This document shows positions 53,139 to 63,349 of a stretch of 64,000 nt of DNA, piece by piece. The stretch spans positions 1-64,000 of the forward strand of contig CATXZD010000008.1 in NCBI GenBank assembly GCA_958403905.1, given 5' to 3'. The notes beneath the pieces are model-generated. The model saw nothing but the letters and a program-made list of their open reading frames with translations, did no database searches and was not told the origin of the DNA. The position numbers and the translations under genes are program-made. Position 1 is the first letter of the stretch. Each line of letters begins with the position of its first letter. This DNA comes from an uncultured Ruminococcus sp. (GTDB lineage: Bacteria > Bacillota > Clostridia > Oscillospirales > Acutalibacteraceae).

Positions 53139-54149
53139 TTATTCTTCTGTTGCGATAGCCTCATAGCCTTCGGGAATTGAAATACCGATTGCCTCAGCTC
53201 TCGTTGCATAATACTTCTTAACGGGAGTCTCATCATATTCAATTTCCATATCAGCAGGGTCTGCACCTTCAACAAGGATTTTGTAAGCCATCTCGCCGGT
53301 TTTCTTGCCAATGTTGTAATAGCTGATTGAAAGAGTAGCAATACCGCAGCCCTTGCAAATGCCTTCCTCACCGGTAATTACCGGAATTTTAGCAGGTTCA
53401 AGGATATTGTTGATAGCTTCTGTGTTGGAAGCAGCAGTGTTGTCTGTGGGAATATATATAGCATCGCACTTGTCTGTAACCATCTGCTGTGTTACTGTAG
53501 AAACGTCATTTGTATCTACAAACGTGTACTCCTTAGACTCTATACCAAGATTTTTAAGCTCTTCGGCAACTACAGTAGCCTGATACTTTGAGTTTGTTTC
53601 AGCCGAGCAGTAGAGAATGCCGACACTCTTTACATCGGGAACAATTTCCTTAACCATAGCAGCCTGCTCTTTAAGGGGAGCAAGGTCGGAAGTACCGGAT
53701 ACATTAAAACCTGTTTTACCTGTCCAGTCCTTGATTTCAAGAGCAGAAGCATAGTCTGTAATTGATGTTGCAAGAATCGGGATAGTGTCTGTAGCCTGAG
53801 ATGCAGCAGCAAGTGCATCTGTTGCATTAGCCATAATAAGGTCAACATTATCGCTTACAAACTTAGACGTAATAGTTGTGCAGTTTGTCTTTTCGCCTGA
53901 AGCGTTCTGCTCATCAAACTTAACGTGGTCTGCGCCGAGCTTTTCAGTAAGTGCGTCTTTAAAGCCCTTTGTTGCCTCGTCAAGAGCCGGGTGCTGAACG
54001 AGTTGGCAAATACCAATATTGTAAACCTTGCCTTCTTCAGACTTATTTGAGCTGCCTGAACTTTCTGTAGAGCCGCCGCATCCGGCAAATGCAAATGACA
54101 TTGTAAGAGCTGCAAGTAATACAGCCAATACTTTTTTTGACTTTTTCAT
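53139..54149 (-). CDS. ABC transporter substrate-binding lipoprotein, TrpX-like (336 aa)
   Basis: ATG 54,149 with GGAGGAAAAT upstream; the upstream in-frame ATG adds residues before the signal peptide and has no site. Signal KKSKKVLAVLLAALTMSFAF with lipobox AFAGC, Gly/Ser linker, then the ABC_sub_bind fold: 'IGICQLVQHPALDEATKGFKDAL', 'PILATSITDYASAL', 'AIYIPTDNTAASN'. It captures the ligand outside the membrane. Confidence 0.9.
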   Translation of the reverse strand: MKKSKKVLAVLLAALTMSFAFAGCGGSTESSGSSNKSEEGKVYNIGICQLVQHPALDEATKGFKDALTEKLGADHVKFDEQNASGEKTNCTTITSKFVSDNVDLIMANATDALAAASQATDTIPILATSITDYASALEIKDWTGKTGFNVSGTSDLAPLKEQAAMVKEIVPDVKSVGILYCSAETNSKYQATVVAEELKNLGIESKEYTFVDTNDVSTVTQQMVTDKCDAIYIPTDNTAASNTEAINNILEPAKIPVITGEEGICKGCGIATLSISYYNIGKKTGEMAYKILVEGADPADMEIEYDETPVKKYYATRAEAIGISIPEGYEAIATEE

Positions 54150-54206
54150 AATTTTCCTCCTAAACGCTTTTACACTTTTATGTGTTAAAACAAATTTACA
54201 ATTGAT

Positions 54207-54235
54207 ATTATACAACATATTACACTCTTTTTCAA
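54207..54235 (-). promoter_or_regulatory. Promoter of the ABC operon
   Basis: Minus strand TTGAAA (54,230-54,235), 17 bases, TATAAT (54,207-54,212). Confidence 0.75.
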
Positions 54236-54287
54236 TAGTTTTGACAATATTTATTGAATATAGATAATTTAATATAATATTTTTTGT

Positions 54288-57200
54288 CTATTTCGCCACA
54301 ACATTTGTATTGCCAAGCTGAAATTTAAGTTCTTTTATCATCACATCATTAAGTGTAACCCACATTGAGGAGGGGGCTTTAACCTTTCTGCCGGAGCTTG
54401 TTAAATAAAAAATAACAGGTGTTGGCCCTTCAAAAATGTCAAGCACGCGCTTTGCTTTATAATAAAGCTCAGTATTCAAATCGTCAATTCTGAGATACAA
54501 TGCAGCTGGTATTGCACTGACAGGCTTTTGTGAAATATTTCGTGATTCTTGTGCAGAATTGCGTACATAGCTGTTGTTTTTACACTCCTCGTTTGAACGA
54601 GCTTTTTCAATTGAATCACAAATAAGTTTCGGCTCTTCGTTTTCTTTAAAATTCAAAGTTCCCCGAACTAAAATCACGTTACCGTCGCTTAAATTCAGTG
54701 CATACTTTTCATACACATTAGGAAAAACAACAGTTTCCATTGAGCCATATCTGTCATCAATATTTACAAAAGCCATCATTTTGTTGTTTTTAGCAATTTG
54801 CGTTTTGACCTTTGAAACAATACAAACAAGCGACACTTTTTTGCCGTCGTAATACAACCCCGAATCATTAGAAATGATTTCTCCCGTTCTGTCAGCCTTT
54901 ATAATGCGTGAAAATTCAGTGTAATCGTCCATTGGATGACCGCTTAGATACATTCCGGCAATCTCATTTTCCATATGAAGCAGCTCGTTTTTCGAAAATT
55001 CCTTCAAGTCGGGAATCTGAGGTTCTGACGAAGCTTTTTCAGCTTCTCCGCCCAAATCGAAAAACGAAATCTGACCGCCCATATTGTGCTTTGACTCGTA
55101 ATCTAAATCATCAAGAACAGTTTTGCTTATTGCAAGAAGCTGGCGTCGGTTTGCGCCGAGAGTATCAAAAGCGCCGCACTTTATCAGACTTTCTATTGCT
55201 CGGCTGTTCATATTTCTGCCGTAAAGCCTTTTGCAAAAATCATAAAATGAAGTATAGGGATTATATCTTCTTTGAGAAATAATCTCGTCAATAAACTGCC
55301 TGCCGAGATTTTTAATCGCAAGCAATCCGTAGCGGATATTTCCTCCAATTACAGAAAATCCGTGATTACTTTCGTTTACATCAGGCGGAAGAACTTTTAT
55401 GCCAAGCCGCTGGCATTCGCCGATGTAAACAGCCATTTTATTCTGATTATCAAGAACGCTTGAAAGCAATGCCGCCATATATTCCTGTGGATAATAGCAT
55501 TTTAGCCATGCAGTTTTGTATGATATTGAAGCATATGCTGCTGCGTGGGATTTGTTAAAAGCGTATGACGCAAAGCTCTCCATTTCATCATAAATGGAAT
55601 TTGCAATTTTTTCGTCAATCCCCCGTCTTACACAACCGTCAACTATTCTATTTCCGTTTTCATCGGAAAGACCGTGAATGAAAATATTTCTCTCTTTTTC
55701 CATTACAGCATGCTTTTTCTTACTCATTGCGCGGCGCACAATGTCAGCTCGCCCAAGACTGTAACCTGCAAGCGTTCTGAAAATCTGCATTACCTGCTCC
55801 TGATAAACAATACAGCCATAGGTTACTTCAAGAATTTCTTTGAGCTTTGGGTGCTTATATCGAATATGCGACGGATTATGGCGGCAGTCAATGTAGGTAG
55901 GTATACTGTCCATCGGACCCGGACGATAGAGAGAAAGCACTGCAATCAAATCCTCAACGCTGTCAGGTTTTAGCTGTGTAAGCACATTGCGCATACCCTG
56001 ACTTTCAAACTGAAAAACACCTTCGGTATAGCCCTTTGAAATCATCTTAAAGACATTTTCATCATCTTCTCTGACAAAATCGGGATTATATTCAGGGTGA
56101 TTGTGCTTAATAAGCTTTTCTGCATCGTCAATTACAGTTAAGTTACGCAGTCCGAGAAAATCCATCTTAAGCAATCCAAGCTCTTCAAGAGTTGTCATAG
56201 TAAACTGAGTAACTACGTTATTGTCATTCTTTGAAAGCGGAACATAGTCGGAAACAGGTTTGTCGGTAATCACCACTCCGGCGGCATGCATTGTGGCGTG
56301 ACGAGGCATTCCCTCAATACTCATTGCAATGTCAAGAAGATTTCTTGTCTGCTCGTCGTCTTTATAGCGATTATTAAGCTCGGAACTGATTTTAAGCGCT
56401 TTTTCAATAGTTATGTTTAATTCCATCGGAACAAGTTTTGCAATAACATCAACCGTTGCATAAGGAATTGCGAGTGCTCTGCCGACATCACGAATTGCAC
56501 CCCTTGCAGCCATTGTGCCGAAAGAAATAATCTGGGCAACGTGATCCTCGCCGTACTTGCGAACAACGTAATCTATTACCTCGCCCCTGCGTTCCTTGCA
56601 GAAATCAATATCAAAATCGGGCATACTTACACGTTCGGGATTTAAAAATCGTTCAAAAAGCAGATTATACTTTATAGGGTCAATTGCAGTTATTCCGATA
56701 CAGTAGGCACAAAGCGAGCCTGCTCCCGAACCTCTGCCCGGTCCCACGGGAATTGAGTTTGACTTTGCATACTGAACAAAATCATTGACGATTAAGTAAT
56801 AGTCGACAAATCCCATTTTTGACACGGTGCTGATTTCATATTCAAGGCGGTCAACAAGGCTTTTGTCGGGATTATCGCCGTAGTGCCTGTACAAACCCTC
56901 ATAGCAATTTCTTCTGAAATATTCAAGATGGTCTTCATTGTTTGGAACATCAAAACGAGGAAGCTTGCGAACGCCGAATTCAAACTCAACGTTACATCTG
57001 TCGGCTATTTTTTGAGTGTTATCAATTGCCTGCGGATATTTAGAAAAAAGCTCACGCATTTCTTCTTCTGTTTTCAGGTAAAATTCATTTGTCTGAAACT
57101 CCATTCGGTCATTGTCGTTTATTGTGCGGTTAGTTTGAATACAAAGAAGAATGTTGTGAGTTTTACTATCCTCTTTATCAATATAATGGCTGTCGTTTGT

Positions 57201-57803
57201 TGCGACAATATCAACACCGACCTCATCTGCTATACGAACAAGATTGGGTATTATCCTCTGCTGTTCTTCTATGCCATGATCCTGAAGTTCAATAAAGAAG
57301 TTTTCTTTGCCGAACAAATCTCTGTAATACTCAGCCTTTGCTTTTGCACCTCTATAATCATCATCGAGCAGCTTTTGCGGAATTTCACCTGCAAGGCAGG
57401 CAGAAAGACAAATTAACCCATCATGGTATTTTTCAAGCAGTTCATCATCAATTCTTGGCTTTGAATAAAATCCCTCGGTAAATCCTAATGATACAAGCTT
57501 AATAAGATTTTGATAACCAATGTTGTTTTCGCAAAGGAGCACCATATGATAATACTTTTCATATGACGAAGTTTTGTCAAAACGAGAGTGAGGTGCAACA
57601 TAAACCTCACAACCGATAACAGGTTTTATATTTTCTTTAACACACGCTCTGTAAAAATCTATTACGCCGTACATAACTCCGTGGTCAGTTATTGCAAGGG
57701 AGGTCATACCTTTTTGACGAGCGGCAGACGCTATTTTGTTTATGCGGCACGCACCATCAAGCAGGCTGTATTCGGTATGAACGTGCAAATGTGAAAAAGC
57801 CAT
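54288..57803 (-). CDS. dnaE: DNA polymerase III subunit alpha (1171 aa)
   Basis: Begins MAFSHLHVHTEYSLLDGACR, the PHP domain; 'PVGPGRGSGAGSLCAYCIGIT' and 'MPDFDIDFCKERRGEVIDYV' carry the polymerase aspartates. A helix-hairpin-helix region, an OB fold (KVSLVCIVSKVKTQIAKNNK) and a C-terminal tail follow. Length is normal. The main or lagging-strand replicative polymerase of the host. ATG 57,803 overlaps the xseA stop region with GGTGATTG as site. Confidence 0.97.
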   Translation of the reverse strand: MAFSHLHVHTEYSLLDGACRINKIASAARQKGMTSLAITDHGVMYGVIDFYRACVKENIKPVIGCEVYVAPHSRFDKTSSYEKYYHMVLLCENNIGYQNLIKLVSLGFTEGFYSKPRIDDELLEKYHDGLICLSACLAGEIPQKLLDDDYRGAKAKAEYYRDLFGKENFFIELQDHGIEEQQRIIPNLVRIADEVGVDIVATNDSHYIDKEDSKTHNILLCIQTNRTINDNDRMEFQTNEFYLKTEEEMRELFSKYPQAIDNTQKIADRCNVEFEFGVRKLPRFDVPNNEDHLEYFRRNCYEGLYRHYGDNPDKSLVDRLEYEISTVSKMGFVDYYLIVNDFVQYAKSNSIPVGPGRGSGAGSLCAYCIGITAIDPIKYNLLFERFLNPERVSMPDFDIDFCKERRGEVIDYVVRKYGEDHVAQIISFGTMAARGAIRDVGRALAIPYATVDVIAKLVPMELNITIEKALKISSELNNRYKDDEQTRNLLDIAMSIEGMPRHATMHAAGVVITDKPVSDYVPLSKNDNNVVTQFTMTTLEELGLLKMDFLGLRNLTVIDDAEKLIKHNHPEYNPDFVREDDENVFKMISKGYTEGVFQFESQGMRNVLTQLKPDSVEDLIAVLSLYRPGPMDSIPTYIDCRHNPSHIRYKHPKLKEILEVTYGCIVYQEQVMQIFRTLAGYSLGRADIVRRAMSKKKHAVMEKERNIFIHGLSDENGNRIVDGCVRRGIDEKIANSIYDEMESFASYAFNKSHAAAYASISYKTAWLKCYYPQEYMAALLSSVLDNQNKMAVYIGECQRLGIKVLPPDVNESNHGFSVIGGNIRYGLLAIKNLGRQFIDEIISQRRYNPYTSFYDFCKRLYGRNMNSRAIESLIKCGAFDTLGANRRQLLAISKTVLDDLDYESKHNMGGQISFFDLGGEAEKASSEPQIPDLKEFSKNELLHMENEIAGMYLSGHPMDDYTEFSRIIKADRTGEIISNDSGLYYDGKKVSLVCIVSKVKTQIAKNNKMMAFVNIDDRYGSMETVVFPNVYEKYALNLSDGNVILVRGTLNFKENEEPKLICDSIEKARSNEECKNNSYVRNSAQESRNISQKPVSAIPAALYLRIDDLNTELYYKAKRVLDIFEGPTPVIFYLTSSGRKVKAPSSMWVTLNDVMIKELKFQLGNTNVVAK

Positions 57804-57805
57804 AA

Positions 57806-59020
57806 TCAATCACCGTTTACTGTTGCATTAATTTTTCCGTCAGAAAACTCAAGAGTAAAGCTGTCGTACTTTTTGAGCTGTGAGCTTGAAGTGATTACAC
57901 AGCCGTTTTTTTCTGCTATTGAGTAACCTCTTGACAGAACAGATATGGGGTTAAGACTTTCAAGTTTGGCGGAAATATTTGTTAATTCATTTGATGTCTT
58001 ACTGTATTTTTCATTAATCATATTTTTTGATTTAGTCAGCAAAAGTTCAATATTATTTTCATACTTATCTATTTTTGACTGTGGTGATACAAGGGAAATT
58101 CTGCGCTGAAAATCAATCAGTTGTGAACTGCTTTTTCTGAAGCTTGAATCCATAAATGATGAAATATACTGAAGCTGAGAGTTATAATATGACATCAATT
58201 CATCTTTATCAGGAACTGCAAGCTCTGCCGCCGCTGACGGTGTGGGGGCACGCATATCCGAAACAAAGTCGCAGATTGTATAATCGGTTTCGTGACCTAC
58301 TGCGGAAATTACCGGAATTTTACATTCATATATTGCATTTGCAAGCGCTTCATCGTTAAACGCCCACAAATCTTCAATTGAGCCGCCTCCCCTGCCGATT
58401 ATTATTACATCGCAGGCATTGTACATATCAAGTGTTTTTACTGCACGCACAAGCTGTTCGGGAGCGCTTTCCCCCTGAACAAGCACGGGACACATAACAA
58501 TATTTATACAAGGGAATCTTCTGTAAAGAATGTTGCGGATATCCTGAACAGCCGCGCCTGTCGGGGAGGTTATTACACCGACTGTTTTAGGAAATTTGGG
58601 TAAGGACTTTTTGTGTTTCGGATCAAAAAAGCCTTTTTCGGAAAGCTTCTTTTTTAGCTGTTCGTAGGCAAGCGTAAGCGCACCTATTCCGTCGGGCTGC
58701 ATATCTTCTATATAAAGCTGATACTGTCCTGTAGGCTCATAAACTGCAACTCTGCCCCGACAAATAACTTTCATTCCATCCGTGGGTTTAAAGCGAAGAT
58801 TTCTTGCATTACCCGAAAACATAACAGCGCGGATTACAGACTTTTCATCTTTTAATGAAAGATAAATATGCCCGCTTCTGTAGTGGTCGGTAAGATTTGA
58901 AATTTCCCCTGACAAAAATACAATATTCAGCTTTGAATCATTTTCAATCAGCGATTTGATGTAAAAATTAAGTTGTGAAACTGTAAGCACTCTCGGTGCT
59001 GTAAAATCAGGTGTGTACAT
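57806..59020 (-). CDS. xseA: Exodeoxyribonuclease VII large subunit (404 aa)
   Basis: ATG 59,020 has AGGAAG upstream and opens MYTPDFTAPRVLTVSQLNFY. OB-fold N-terminus, then 'FPKTVGVITSPTGAAVQDI', 'DVIIIGRGGGSIEDLWAFNDE' and 'PVISAVGHETDYTICDFVSDMRAPTPSAAAE', all diagnostic of XseA. A coiled coil follows. Degrades single-stranded DNA with XseB, whose gene is not next to it in the window. Confidence 0.96.
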   Translation of the reverse strand: MYTPDFTAPRVLTVSQLNFYIKSLIENDSKLNIVFLSGEISNLTDHYRSGHIYLSLKDEKSVIRAVMFSGNARNLRFKPTDGMKVICRGRVAVYEPTGQYQLYIEDMQPDGIGALTLAYEQLKKKLSEKGFFDPKHKKSLPKFPKTVGVITSPTGAAVQDIRNILYRRFPCINIVMCPVLVQGESAPEQLVRAVKTLDMYNACDVIIIGRGGGSIEDLWAFNDEALANAIYECKIPVISAVGHETDYTICDFVSDMRAPTPSAAAELAVPDKDELMSYYNSQLQYISSFMDSSFRKSSSQLIDFQRRISLVSPQSKIDKYENNIELLLTKSKNMINEKYSKTSNELTNISAKLESLNPISVLSRGYSIAEKNGCVITSSSQLKKYDSFTLEFSDGKINATVNGD

Positions 59021-59951
59021 TTTTAAACTTCCTGTATGCAAGATACGCAATTCCTGCCGCATTATCTGTTGAATAACAAGGCTTTGCAAAAACAGCGTTG
59101 TATTTTTTTGTAAAAGAATTTTTAATTATTGTATTTGACATTACACCACCTGCAAAAACAAGCGGGAGTCTGCCGTATTTTTCAAGCAATCTGTCTGTCA
59201 TCATCATAAGAGTTTTTCTGATATATTCAAGGCAATATGCGGAAACATAACAGGGACTTTTACCGTCACTGAGCAGTTTTCGGCATATATTTTCAATTCC
59301 GCTTAAACAGCAATCGCATCCCTTTAGGCTTGGGTAAACACTTATTTTTTCAGTGTTTTTAAGTGCAAGCTTTTCAAGCTCTGCTCCGCAGGGAAAGTTA
59401 AGTCCGAGCATTACACCCACCCTGTCTACAGCCTGACCTGCGTGTAAATCAAGCGATGATGCGACAAGTTCGGCAGAAAAGCCATCACCGCACCCTTTTG
59501 CAATCACAGCTTCTGTTGTGCCGCCGCTGACGTGAAATGCAATAAAATTATCTGAAAACAAATCGTCACGCTTAGAGCTGAAAAGCGCCGCAGAAATATG
59601 CCCCTCTTGATGTGAGAATTGAAAAAGCGGAACTTTCAGAGCTGAGGATAAAATTTTTGCCGTGTTTTCTCCTACAGTGAAACACGGCATATATGAGCCG
59701 TCAATCGGACGAGGCTTAACTGACACTCCAATTGCGGCTATTTGATTAACATCAATATCTTTTACTAACTGAGAAAAAAGCGAGTGAAGCTGAGCCGTAT
59801 GGTGAAACACTGCATCGCTCTGGCGTAAGCCAAGCTGACCTTGTTTTACCGGCAGCAGCTTTTTTTTCTGGAACATTTCATCCGTTTCGCTGTTAAACAG
59901 TGCGGTAGATGTAGTGTAATTTGATGTGTCGATTCCGAGAAAAAGGCTCAT
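59007..59951 (-). CDS. TsaD/Kae1-family paralogue (314 aa)
   Basis: ASKHA ATPase fold with 'LFLGIDTSNYTTSTALF' and the metal motif HQEGH (as HxxxH), plus 'AFHVSGGTTEAVI' and 'PLVFAGGVMSNTIIKNSF'. It resembles TsaD, which makes the t6A37 modification of tRNA, but lacks the full-length spacing and is clustered with nusB and xseA as a second copy in many Clostridia. The genuine tsaD is probably elsewhere; its exact role is open. Overlaps nusB by four bases. Confidence 0.75.
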   Translation of the reverse strand: MSLFLGIDTSNYTTSTALFNSETDEMFQKKKLLPVKQGQLGLRQSDAVFHHTAQLHSLFSQLVKDIDVNQIAAIGVSVKPRPIDGSYMPCFTVGENTAKILSSALKVPLFQFSHQEGHISAALFSSKRDDLFSDNFIAFHVSGGTTEAVIAKGCGDGFSAELVASSLDLHAGQAVDRVGVMLGLNFPCGAELEKLALKNTEKISVYPSLKGCDCCLSGIENICRKLLSDGKSPCYVSAYCLEYIRKTLMMMTDRLLEKYGRLPLVFAGGVMSNTIIKNSFTKKYNAVFAKPCYSTDNAAGIAYLAYRKFKNVHT

Positions 59952-60385
59952 TTTGACTCCTCGTTACTGCGGATAAATGCACCTAAAATTCCATTGACAA
60001 ACCTGCATTCGTCAATAGTATATTTTTTAGCAAGTTCAACCGCTTCATTGACCGACACGCTGTCGGGCACGCTGTCAAGATATTTTATCTCGTAAAACGC
60101 AAGCCGCAGAATGGCAAGAGAAGGTTTTGAAATTCTGGAAACAGTCCAGCCTTTTTTAAGAAATTTAGAAATTTCAGCATCAATTTCATCCTTTTTATCC
60201 TCAATTGAACTTACTACCGACTGTGCATAGCCGCATATTCCGCCCTCAAACATTTCAGAATTATCTTCAATTGTAGCTTCCAACGGTTCATCATCAAAGG
60301 ATTTGGAAAACAACAGCATAAAAGCCTGTTCTCTTGCTTCACTTCTGGTAAGTTTAATCTGCTCGCCGTTTAATTCATTGCTCAT
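59948..60385 (-). CDS. nusB: Transcription antitermination factor NusB (145 aa)
   Basis: 'TRSEAREQAFMLLFSKSFDDE', 'WTVSRISKPSLAILRLAFYEIKYLDSVPDSVSVNEAVELAKKYT' and 'RFVNGILGAFIR' match NusB throughout. It binds boxA RNA with NusE in rRNA antitermination. First gene of the nusB-tsaD paralogue-xseA-dnaE operon, which is tightly packed. Confidence 0.96.
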   Translation of the reverse strand: MSNELNGEQIKLTRSEAREQAFMLLFSKSFDDEPLEATIEDNSEMFEGGICGYAQSVVSSIEDKKDEIDAEISKFLKKGWTVSRISKPSLAILRLAFYEIKYLDSVPDSVSVNEAVELAKKYTIDECRFVNGILGAFIRSNEESK

Positions 60386-60417
60386 TTTTCTACCAACTTT
60401 ACAAATAATTATAATTA

Positions 60418-60446
60418 ATTATACCATAATGAAACAAAAAAGTAAA
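60418..60446 (-). promoter_or_regulatory. Promoter of the nusB operon
   Basis: Minus strand TTTACT (60,441-60,446), 17 bases, TATAAT (60,418-60,423). Confidence 0.65.
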
Positions 60447-60464
60447 TTACTTTGACAAATAAAT

Positions 60465-60500
60465 AAGTGCAGAAAATAACCATTCTCATTTTCTGCACTT
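60465..60500 (-). terminator. Terminator of the P-type ATPase gene
   Basis: AAGTGCAGAAAAT pairs with ATTTTCTGCACTT around ten bases, then TATTTATTTG on the minus strand. Confidence 0.8.
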
Positions 60501-60521
60501 AAAATTTATATTTTTATATAA

Positions 60522-63149
60522 TTACTTTTTAACTCTGTCGCAAATCACCTTTATAAGCTGAATAACAACTGTAGGAATTACTGCGAGGAGTCCGATAAAT
60601 CCGATTTGTAAGCCTGTCAGTACCTCAACACTGAACATCGAATGCATAAACGGTACAAAGAGTACAAATGAAAGCAGGAACACGCCTACAAAGAATGCTG
60701 CTAAGCTGTAAAGATTAGAAGTAAAGCCGAGCTTGAAAATTGAATGACGACTTCTGCAATTAAAGCCGTGGAAAAGACGTGCAAGCGTGAGCGTTGCAAA
60801 AGCCATTGTGCTTGCAGTCGCGGCATTAATCTGATAGCCAAGGTAAAATGCAATAATCGTTACAACTGCAATAAGTGCTCCCTGACCAAACATCAAGGCT
60901 ATAAAATCTTTTGTCATAATTCCTGTTTTAGGATCACGAGGTTTTTGAGAAAGCAAGTCCTTTTCAGGTTTTTCCATACCGATTGCGATTGCCGGAAGAG
61001 AGTCTGTGAGAAGATTTATAAACAACAGATGAACTGCCTCAAACGGCTGAGGAAGCGCCATAATTGAGGTGTACAAAACTGCAAAGATACCTGCCATATT
61101 ACCCGAAAGCAAGAACAAAACAGCGTTTTTGATATTTCTGAACACGTTTCTGCCGTTTGCTACGGCTTTGATAATTGTTGCAAAGTTATCATCCTGCAAA
61201 ATCATTGACGCAGCGTCTTTGGAAACTTCCGTTCCCGTAATACCCATTGCAACACCAATATCTGCTTTTTTTAGCGCAGGGGCGTCATTAACACCGTCAC
61301 CTGTCATAGAAACAATATTACCCTTTTTCTGCCAAGCGTCAACTATTCTGATTTTGTTTTCGGGCGATACTCTTGCATAAACAGAGATTTTTTGAATTTT
61401 TTCATCAAGCTCTTCATCGCTCATTGCATCAAGTTCAAGTCCTGTTACAGCAATGTCGCCGTCGTGGAAAATTCCGATTTGCTTTGCAATTGCGGTAGCC
61501 GTAATTTTATGATCGCCTGTTATCATTACGGGTTTTATTCCTGCACGAATTGCATCTGCAACAGCCTGCTTTGACTCCTCCCTTGGCGGATCAATCATTG
61601 AAACAAGACCGATGAATGTGTAGTTGTATTCAGTGTCAATGCTTAATGCTTCATCTGATTCCTTATAAGCAAAAGTGAGAACTCGGAGTCCCTCTTCGGA
61701 ATATTTTTTATTCTGTTCAAGAATTAAATGCTTATCCTCTTCTGTTATCGGACGAACGCCGTCTTTAGTTGCTATATTGATGCATCTGTCAAGGATTACA
61801 TCAAGCGCACCCTTTGTCAGGATATGAGAAACACTGTGCATTTTATACTTTGTGCTCATCATCTTTCTATCAGAATCAAAGGGAACTTCTTCAACTCTTG
61901 AAAGAGCATTTCTCATTACGTTTTCGTCAAGACCTACATTGCGGAATGTTTCAAGCAAAGCGTATTCTGTAGGATCACCTATTCCCTTTCCGTCAACTAT
62001 GCTTGAATCGTTGTTAAGCACCATATCATAAAGAAGATGTCTGTGACTTTCAACATTTAAGTCAAGCTGGTCTTCTCTTATGCTTTCACCGTTGATATAG
62101 ATTTTTTGTACAGTCATTTTGTTTTGAGTAAGAGTACCCGTTTTGTCTGAGCAAATTACAGAAACACAACCTAAACTTTCTACAGCCTTTAAATCCTTGA
62201 TAACAGCATTTTCTCTTGCCATTTTCTGCGTGCCCATAGCCTGAACAATTGTAACAATTGAGCCTAGTGCTTCCGGAATTGCGGCTACTGCAAGGGCTAC
62301 TGCAAACATCAATGCGTTAAGTATTTTTTCCTGATTAAGTCCTACAGGCGCTAATGCGTAATTTTGCCAAAGATTAAGACCGAATACAACAACACATATG
62401 ATTATGATTACGGTTGCGAGCATTTTTGAAAACTTATCAAGGCTTATCTGAAGCGGAGTTTTCTTTTCTTTAGCCGCATTCATAAGCGATGCAATTTTGC
62501 CGATTTCAGTATTCATTCCCGTTGCAGTTACGGCCACTAGTGCTCTTCCGTAGGTTACAAGACTGCCTGAGAAAACCATATTTGTTCTGTCGGCAAGCGG
62601 AACTTCGCCGTTTATTACTTCATCTTTTTTATCAACATTTGTAGACTCACCGGTAAGCGAGCTTTCGTTGACCTGTAGAGAATAGTTATTTATAATTCTT
62701 CCGTCGGCTACAATTAAGTCGCCTGCTTCTAAAACAATTATATCTCCTTCGACAACATCGGTTGAATCAATTTCTATCTTCATTCCGTCACGAATTACCT
62801 TTGCACTGGGTGAAGATAGAGATTTAAGACTTTCAAGCGATTTTTCAGCCTTTACATGCTGAACTGTTCCGAGGATTGCGTTGAGGATAATTACAGCAAA
62901 AATTACGATTGTACTTTCGATATTGCCTGAAAAAATTGAAATTACTGCGGCTACAATCAAAATGATTACCAACAAATCTGCAAACTGGCTCAAAAAAACC
63001 TGCAAAACAGATTTTTTCTTACCCTCCTGTAAAACATTTTTGCCGTTCTTTTCAAGAAGTTCCATTGCCTTTTCCGACGAAAGTCCGTCGGTTGTTACAC
63101 CGAGAGAATTTAAAACTTCGTCTTTGGACATCTGATAAAATTGTTTCAT
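60522..63149 (-). CDS. PMCA/SPCA-type P-type cation ATPase (875 aa)
   Basis: Phosphorylation motif D335-KTGTLT, 'LTGES' in the actuator, 'TGDHKITA' and 'MTGDGVNDAPALKKADIGVAMG' in the P domain, ten membrane segments, with 'AVAAIPEALGSIVTIV' in M4 and 'LFINLLTDSLPAIAIG' in M6. Such pumps export calcium; those under a yybP-ykoY riboswitch, as here, are often manganese exporters. Length is normal for the type II family. Confidence 0.93.
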   Translation of the reverse strand: MKQFYQMSKDEVLNSLGVTTDGLSSEKAMELLEKNGKNVLQEGKKKSVLQVFLSQFADLLVIILIVAAVISIFSGNIESTIVIFAVIILNAILGTVQHVKAEKSLESLKSLSSPSAKVIRDGMKIEIDSTDVVEGDIIVLEAGDLIVADGRIINNYSLQVNESSLTGESTNVDKKDEVINGEVPLADRTNMVFSGSLVTYGRALVAVTATGMNTEIGKIASLMNAAKEKKTPLQISLDKFSKMLATVIIIICVVVFGLNLWQNYALAPVGLNQEKILNALMFAVALAVAAIPEALGSIVTIVQAMGTQKMARENAVIKDLKAVESLGCVSVICSDKTGTLTQNKMTVQKIYINGESIREDQLDLNVESHRHLLYDMVLNNDSSIVDGKGIGDPTEYALLETFRNVGLDENVMRNALSRVEEVPFDSDRKMMSTKYKMHSVSHILTKGALDVILDRCINIATKDGVRPITEEDKHLILEQNKKYSEEGLRVLTFAYKESDEALSIDTEYNYTFIGLVSMIDPPREESKQAVADAIRAGIKPVMITGDHKITATAIAKQIGIFHDGDIAVTGLELDAMSDEELDEKIQKISVYARVSPENKIRIVDAWQKKGNIVSMTGDGVNDAPALKKADIGVAMGITGTEVSKDAASMILQDDNFATIIKAVANGRNVFRNIKNAVLFLLSGNMAGIFAVLYTSIMALPQPFEAVHLLFINLLTDSLPAIAIGMEKPEKDLLSQKPRDPKTGIMTKDFIALMFGQGALIAVVTIIAFYLGYQINAATASTMAFATLTLARLFHGFNCRSRHSIFKLGFTSNLYSLAAFFVGVFLLSFVLFVPFMHSMFSVEVLTGLQIGFIGLLAVIPTVVIQLIKVICDRVKK

Positions 63150-63184
63150 TAATCTTCCTCCTAAAATTCAAGGGAAAATAAAAA

Positions 63185-63313
63185 GACTTTTATTGCAAAA
63201 GGCAACTCGCCCATGCAATAAAAGTCTCGTTCTTAAAGATATAACCGATACCGCAAGCGGTATGTACTGACGATTAATATCACAGAGTATCTGCGAACTA
63301 CTCCCCTTTAAAG
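63185..63313 (-). promoter_or_regulatory. yybP-ykoY manganese riboswitch with terminator
   Basis: The leader transcript begins TTTAAAGGGGAGTAG, contains a GATACCG/CGGTAT-type stem (ACCGCTTGCGGT), and AACGAGACTTTT, matching the order of the yybP-ykoY aptamer. It ends in a terminator, AGACTTTTATTGCA pairing with TGCAATAAAAGTCT and then TTTTTATTTT. Known members bind Mn2+ and turn on Mn exporters. It lies directly before the P-type ATPase. Confidence 0.8.
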
Positions 63314-63320
63314 TAAATTT

Positions 63321-63349
63321 ATTCTAACACAACAAGTCGGAATTGTCAA
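63321..63349 (-). promoter_or_regulatory. Promoter of the riboswitch-ATPase unit
   Basis: Minus strand TTGACA (63,344-63,349), 17 bases, TAGAAT (63,321-63,326). It overlaps the 3' end of the 88-aa membrane protein gene. Confidence 0.8.

Noticed and set aside
56883..57416. Rightward 177-codon frame opposite dnaE
   Set aside because: It lies entirely within well-supported dnaE sequence and has no matching start signals.
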